A DNA stretch of 20,731 nucleotides from NCBI GenBank assembly GCA_020352575.1, contig CP070681.1, positions 1,315,334 through 1,336,064 on the forward strand, in the 5' to 3' direction. Both the position numbers and the translations under genes were made by a program. Positions 20,375-20,731 of the stretch are shown piece by piece. Position 1 is the first letter of the stretch. Each line of letters begins with the position of its first letter. The notes under the pieces were generated by a model. It was not told the DNA's origin and did no database searches. It worked only from the letters and a program-made list of their open reading frames with translations. Source of the DNA: Acidimicrobiia bacterium. GTDB taxonomy: Bacteria > Actinomycetota > Acidimicrobiia > Spongiisociales > JAENVV01.

Positions 20375-20731
20375 TCGCCGAGCACCTCCTCGAGGGCCGC
20401 ATACCGCTCGTCGCCGTCAGGATGCCATGGAAGCCAGCGGATGCGAGGGTCACGCCGGAAGTAGGTCCGTTGCCGACGTCCGAGCGCCACCGTGTTGCGG
20501 ACGATCTCCTCCTGGCCATCCCACAGGTCCTCGGTGCCCAGTACGACCGGGAGGAGTTCCTTGTACCCGACGGCCTGGGCGGCGGTGCGGCCCAGGCGGT
20601 GGGCGAGCTCGGCCACCTCGTCCAAGAGCCCCTCGACCAGCATGTCGTCGACCCGGGTGCGGGCCCGGTCGCCCAACTCCTCCCCGGGGTCGACCCCTAC
20701 CCCTTCGAAGGGGATCATCGGCTCATAGGCC
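20371..20731 (-). CDS. miaA: tRNA dimethylallyltransferase MiaA (5' part outside window)
   Basis: C-terminal 119 residues of the enzyme that puts a dimethylallyl group on A37 of tRNAs reading UNN codons. Recognisable parts are DDMLVEGLLDEVAEL, AAQAVGYKELLP, and VRNTVALGRRQRTYFRRDPRIRWLPW, the typical MiaA end. The frame continues past the ATG at 20718 to the window edge (A-Y-E-P-M-I-P-F), so that ATG is internal. The stop overlaps the dapF start (ATGA). Confidence 0.93.
   Translation of the reverse strand, partial: AYEPMIPFEGVGVDPGEELGDRARTRVDDMLVEGLLDEVAELAHRLGRTAAQAVGYKELLPVVLGTEDLWDGQEEIVRNTVALGRRQRTYFRRDPRIRWLPWHPDGDERYAALEEVLGE

Noticed and set aside
1..20731. Mobile elements, CRISPR, prophage or toxin-antitoxin modules
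   Set aside because: I saw no transposase or integrase motif, no direct-repeat array, no attachment-site duplication beside the tRNAs and no region of clearly different base composition.

Overview
This is a high-GC window with many GTG starts and tightly packed genes. It comes from the chromosome of an actinobacterium (Actinomycetota). Gene content supports this: phosphatidylinositol mannoside (PIM) genes, mycothiol synthase (mshD), a lexA / LysM-protein / nrdR triplet, and dapF-miaA. The absence of a typical mycobacterial or streptomycete neighbourhood, plus the presence of fhs and gltA, would fit a deep-branching class such as Acidimicrobiia, but that placement is inference. I see no prophage, insertion sequence, CRISPR array or defence island.

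Layout. Positions 1-2407 (minus) hold a translationally coupled PIM operon: PIP synthase, PIM acyltransferase and PimA, the last cut by the window edge. Citrate synthase (plus) runs from 2529 to 3812. A small membrane protein coupled to thrS (minus) covers 3809-6213. A 53-residue zinc ribbon protein (plus, 6339-6500) meets mshD (minus), which lies behind fhs (minus, to 9130). Positions 9208-11956 (plus) hold a patatin-like lipase, a possible 57-residue ORF, a pirin and a coupled GNAT-like protein. A tRNA-Val(CAC), a UPF0173 metallo-hydrolase and a CNNM/CorC-type membrane protein follow on minus (11998-14086). Three small plus genes (14131-15022) converge on a D-amino-acid oxidase (minus). Next is a tRNA-Gly/Cys/Val cluster (minus), dut (minus), and an unrecognised 394-residue zinc-knuckle/transmembrane protein (plus) that runs into nrdR (minus). 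The window ends with a LysM protein diverging from lexA across four LexA operators, and miaA-dapF (minus).

How the genes fit together. The left part makes envelope lipids: inositol phospholipid and its first mannosylation and acylation. The right part is a DNA-damage and nucleotide-pool neighbourhood: LexA, a probable SOS division inhibitor, NrdR and dUTPase. Two mycobacterial synteny islands (thrS...pimA and miaA-dapF...lexA-nrdR...dut) lie in one 20-kb stretch here.

Three window-wide patterns stand out. (1) In four convergent pairs both stop codons are written by one shared CTAG, and in a fifth the stops abut in a TGATCA palindrome. (2) Eight transcription units carry a TAnnnT -10 hexamer exactly 6-7 nt before the start codon, which indicates leaderless mRNAs. 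(3) Same-strand neighbours are often joined by 1- or 4-nt stop/start overlaps (GTGA, ATGA, TGATG). I found no clearly new multi-gene system. The best unknowns are the 394-residue protein, the 53-residue zinc ribbon protein and the membrane protein coupled to thrS.
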